From NCBI GenBank assembly GCA_964348745.1, contig CAYGDT010000062.1:1-8343 (forward strand): a stretch of DNA of 8,343 nucleotides. The letters are read 5' to 3'. This document shows, in pieces, positions 6,586 through 8,343 of the stretch (positions are counted from its first letter, which is position 1; each line of letters opens with the position of its first letter). The position numbers and the translations under genes were made by a program. The notes beneath the pieces were generated by a model. The model saw only the letters and a program-made list of their open reading frames with translations, made no database searches and was not told the origin of the DNA. Source of the stretch: CAYGDT01 sp964348745. Lineage in GTDB: Bacteria > Patescibacteriota > Gracilibacteria > Peribacterales > Peribacteraceae.

Positions 6586-7650
6586 ATGGCAAAAGGTTCC
6601 CCCATTCTGCCGGCTTCCTCAAATCCGAATGATTATGTGATTGCAACGATCGGAAGCCATAGTGCGCTGCAGATTCTGAAAGGCGCAAAGGACGAAGGGT
6701 TCCGGACGCTCGCAATCTGCAAGAAGGGAACGGAGCGCGTGTACGATAAGCGGGGATACGGTGTTGCAGACGAGATCATCAGCGTTCCTGAATTTTCGCA
6801 ATGGAACGCGGAGCTGGAGCAGCAACTGATCAAGCGCAATGCGATCATTATTCCGCATGGGTCGTTCATCGCGTACATGGGACACGAACGCGTACAGCAG
6901 ATGAAGGCGATGTACTACGGAACCAAGGAGATACTGGAGTGGGAGAGCAATCGCACCATGGAACGCCAGTGGATGGAGCGTGCCGGACTTAAGCTCCCGA
7001 GGGTCTTTACCAACCCCGACGATATCGAGAAGGCTGTGATTGTGAAGTTCCACGGCGCAGGCGGAGGGTTCGGGTACTTCGTCGCCCGCAGTGCCGAGCA
7101 GTTTTACGAAGTGAAAAACCGCAAGTATCCGGAGCAGAATGATTTTGCGATTCAAGAGTACATCGTCGGCGTGCCGATCTACGCGCATTACTTCCAATCC
7201 GCGCTGACGGGGGAGATCGAAATATTAAGTTTCGATAAGCGGTACGAGAGTAACGCAGACAGTATCGGGCGCATTCGCGCGGAAGACCAGCTTGCCGCTA
7301 ATATCTTCACGTCGTACACCATCGTCGGGAACATCCCTGTTGTTGTACGCGAGTCGCTGTTGCCGAACTTTTTCCAGATGGGGGAAGACGTCGTGAAGGT
7401 CAGTAAAGAGATTACGGCCAATGGCAAAGGCCTCTTTGGGCCGTTTTGTTTGGAGTGCATCGTCACACGCAAACTGGAGATCTTCGTCTTCGAGATCAGC
7501 GCCCGTATCGTCGCCGGTACCAATCCTTTCGTCGAAGGTTCGCCGTACACGGCACTCCGATACGACGTTCCCATGAGTACCGGCCGTCGCATTGCTAGGG
7601 AAATTAAACAAGCCATTACCCAAGGTAAACTTGAAGAAGTACTCGGATAG
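6586..7650 (+). CDS. purP: PurP: formate-dependent AICAR formyltransferase family, ATP-grasp
   Basis: A complete 354-residue PurP-family protein. In archaea PurP uses ATP and formate to convert AICAR to FAICAR, the ninth step of IMP synthesis. Family motifs run the full length: TIGSHSALQILKGAKDEGF (21-39), IIPHGSFIAYMG (88-99), EWESNR (118-123), VIVKFHGAGGGFGYF (151-165) in the ATP-grasp nucleotide loop, IQEYIVG (189-195), DKRYESN (217-223), YTIVGNIPVVVRESLLP (244-260), GPFCLE (285-290) and FEISARIVAGTN (302-313), the metal/ATP-binding strand. ATG 6586 is chosen because it follows an extended -10 promoter by 12 nt and gives the family's normal length; an in-frame start at 6436 would overlap the previous gene. 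The last 20 or so codons favour A/T at third positions, unlike the body. AICAR as substrate is likely but unproven, because PurP paralogs of unknown function exist. Confidence 0.92.
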   Translation: MAKGSPILPASSNPNDYVIATIGSHSALQILKGAKDEGFRTLAICKKGTERVYDKRGYGVADEIISVPEFSQWNAELEQQLIKRNAIIIPHGSFIAYMGHERVQQMKAMYYGTKEILEWESNRTMERQWMERAGLKLPRVFTNPDDIEKAVIVKFHGAGGGFGYFVARSAEQFYEVKNRKYPEQNDFAIQEYIVGVPIYAHYFQSALTGEIEILSFDKRYESNADSIGRIRAEDQLAANIFTSYTIVGNIPVVVRESLLPNFFQMGEDVVKVSKEITANGKGLFGPFCLECIVTRKLEIFVFEISARIVAGTNPFVEGSPYTALRYDVPMSTGRRIAREIKQAITQGKLEEVLG

Positions 7651-7663
7651 CAATGGCTATGGC

Positions 7664-7741
7664 CGGCAGGCGGGTCGCAGGATCGCACTCGAAATCAAGG
7701 AGGCGATTGCGGGGGGACGGTTGGAGGCGGTACTTGGTTGA
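7664..7741 (+). pseudogene. Orphan C-terminal remnant of another PurP
   Basis: Starting 13 nt after the purP stop, in a different frame, this stretch encodes RQAGRRIALEIKEAIAGGRL and then EAVLG and a TGA. It aligns without gaps to the last 25 residues of the complete PurP, with 16 identical. Only 3 of those 16 codons are the same, so it is not a recent copy of the neighbouring 3' end. Its codons are GC-rich (GCG, GGG, CGG, GAG). The body of the gene is missing and no start is available. It is either the tail of a deleted middle gene in a PurP array, or the original tail of the upstream purP displaced by a replacement tail. Its stop overlaps the first base of the following heptamer hairpin. 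Confidence 0.75.
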
Positions 7742-7818
7742 ATGGAAAATTGAAGATTGAAAATTAAAAATTGCTCCTTAAACATTCATTTTCCATTTTC
7801 AATCTTCCATTTTCAATT
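7741..7818. repeat. Hairpin with arms made of 7-bp repeats
   Basis: Bases 7741-7764 and 7795-7818 are inverted copies matching at 22 of 24 positions, around a 30-nt loop. Both arms are themselves built in 7-bp steps: AATGGAA, AATTGAA, GATTGAA, AATTAAA on the left (7741-7768), and ATTTTCC, ATTTTCA, ATCTTCC, ATTTTCA on the right (7788-7815). The two unit types are reverse complements of one 7-bp family. The element fills the gap between the PurP remnant and the next PurP gene. It could act as a bidirectional terminator or a mobile repeat; no transposase is present. Confidence 0.7.
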
Positions 7819-7831
7819 ACACTTTAATTCA

Positions 7832-8343
7832 ATGAATATCTCTTCGATTCTCTCCGGCTACGATCTTTCCGACATCCATGTCGGCGTTCTCGGCGGTCAC
7901 AGCGCACTCGATGTCTGCCACGGTGCAAAGCAGTTTGGATTCAAGACGGTGTGCGTCGCGCGGAAGGGGAGGGAGAAGACGTATACCGAGTACTTTCGTA
8001 CTCGGATCACCAATCACCAATCACCAATCACCAATCACCAATCACCAATCACCGATCACCAAATCGGTTGCATCGACGAGGTGATTGTGAAGGAAAAATT
8101 CAGCGATGTTATTGAAAAAAGTGTTCAGGAGAAGCTGAAAAAGTTGAATACAATATTTGTTCATAATCGGTACTTCTGGGTCTACTTCGATGACTTTGCG
8201 AAGGTGGAAAAAGAATTCAGTATTCCCATCTTCGGATCACGTACGCTCCTGAAACTTGAGGAACGCGATCAACCGTACAATCAGTATCACCTCTTGCGGG
8301 ATGCGGGGATTCGAACGCCGAAATTATATAAGGGGGTAGGGGG
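7832..8343 (+). CDS. PurP-family paralog with in-frame heptamer insertion, 3' end beyond window
   Basis: The frame stays open from ATG 7832 to the right edge, giving 170 residues. Residues 15-50 match the PurP N-terminal domain (HVGVLGGHSALDVCHGAKQFGF, then ARKGREKTY). Residues 81-170 continue it: IDEVIVKEKFSDVI, FVHNRYFWVYFDD (109-121), PIFGSRTLLKLEER (132-145), YNQYHLLRDAGIRTPKLY (149-166). Between them, residues 59-77 are ITNHQSP, ITNHQSP, ITDHQ, encoded by a 7-bp tandem repeat. They add about 20 residues to a loop relative to the complete PurP next door. The upstream PurP has IIPHGSFIAY where this one has FVHNRYFWVY, so it belongs to a different PurP subgroup whose substrate may differ. 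No Shine-Dalgarno sequence or clear promoter precedes it. Expression would depend on the repeat copy number keeping the frame. Confidence 0.85.
   Translation, partial: MNISSILSGYDLSDIHVGVLGGHSALDVCHGAKQFGFKTVCVARKGREKTYTEYFRTRITNHQSPITNHQSPITDHQIGCIDEVIVKEKFSDVIEKSVQEKLKKLNTIFVHNRYFWVYFDDFAKVEKEFSIPIFGSRTLLKLEERDQPYNQYHLLRDAGIRTPKLYKGVG
8006..8061 (+). repeat. Eight tandem copies of the 7-bp unit ATCACCA inside a PurP paralog
   Basis: Eight consecutive 7-bp units span 56 bp. All are exact except the seventh, whose last base is G (8054). The first unit begins exactly on a codon boundary (residue 59). Three units encode the heptapeptide ITNHQSP. With eight units plus the flanking base the reading frame is kept and the conserved PurP sequence resumes at residues 79-81. 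Gain or loss of one or two units would shift the frame. Confidence 0.95.
8332..8343 (+). repeat. G-rich run, possibly the start of another 7-bp repeat
   Basis: GGGGGTA followed by GGGGG reaches the window edge, consistent with 1.7 copies of a 7-bp unit. It falls where the PurP family sequence (TPKLY...) would be expected to continue differently, so a second repeat insertion is possible. It is too short to be sure. Confidence 0.3.

Noticed and set aside
8006..8061. CRISPR array
   Set aside because: Units are 7 bp with no spacers and lie inside a coding frame; this is a simple tandem repeat.
7832..8343. Frameshifted or dead PurP paralog because of the repeat insertion
   Set aside because: Codon-by-codon reading shows the frame is intact across the repeat and continues into conserved PurP sequence to the window edge.
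8332..8343. G-quadruplex
   Set aside because: Only two G-runs are visible before the window ends; four are needed.

Overview
The window looks like part of a chromosome from a Candidate Phyla Radiation (Patescibacteria) bacterium, most likely of the Peribacteria/Peregrinibacteria type. Three things point that way. There is a small protein carrying a PVPANYASKSKLVE-type core that I associate with CPR genomes. The genes are compact, with 4-nt gaps and few Shine-Dalgarno sequences. There are archaeal-type PurP proteins in an otherwise bacterial setting. TGA acts as an ordinary stop (it ends the FN3 surface protein and the redox membrane protein), so the TGA=Gly code of Gracilibacteria/Absconditabacteria does not apply. 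The lineage call is inference from gene content, not from a phylogeny.

Layout. (1) Positions 3853 down to 1 hold a minus-strand operon. It encodes an 838-aa secreted surface protein with Ig-like and two fibronectin III domains, then a PfkB-family sugar kinase, then the CPR-type small protein that runs off the left edge. Each junction has exactly 4 nt between stop and start. (2) A divergent control region at 3854-3975, containing a 21-bp dyad, leads to a plus-strand lipoprotein gene. (3) A tRNA-Cys(GCA) with an encoded CCA lies on the minus strand at 4566-4640. (4) A minus-strand gene at 4762-6003 encodes a fusion of an extracytoplasmic thioredoxin-like domain (CPHC) and a DsbD/CcdA-like membrane electron carrier. 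It has a strong promoter overlapping a perfect palindrome. (5) A short unknown plus-strand gene lies at 6177-6518.

(6) The right end is the most unusual part. A complete PurP (formate-dependent AICAR formyltransferase family, 354 aa) starts almost leaderless at 6586. Immediately after its stop is an orphan stretch encoding only the last 25 residues of a second, strongly diverged PurP. Next comes a hairpin whose two arms are built from 7-bp repeats, and then a PurP paralog cut by the window edge. That paralog is interrupted in frame by eight copies of a 7-bp unit (ATCACCA). Because 7 is not a multiple of 3, changing the copy number by one or two would switch the downstream reading frame. The region therefore looks like a PurP array remodelled by recombination and by short 7-bp repeats, with a possible phase-variable gene at its end.

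How the genes might work together: the secreted FN3 protein, the lipoprotein and the CPHC-DsbD protein all act at or outside the membrane, and the last could supply reducing power to extracytoplasmic cysteines. The PurP proteins belong to purine-type ATP-grasp chemistry. No pathway links all of these genes.
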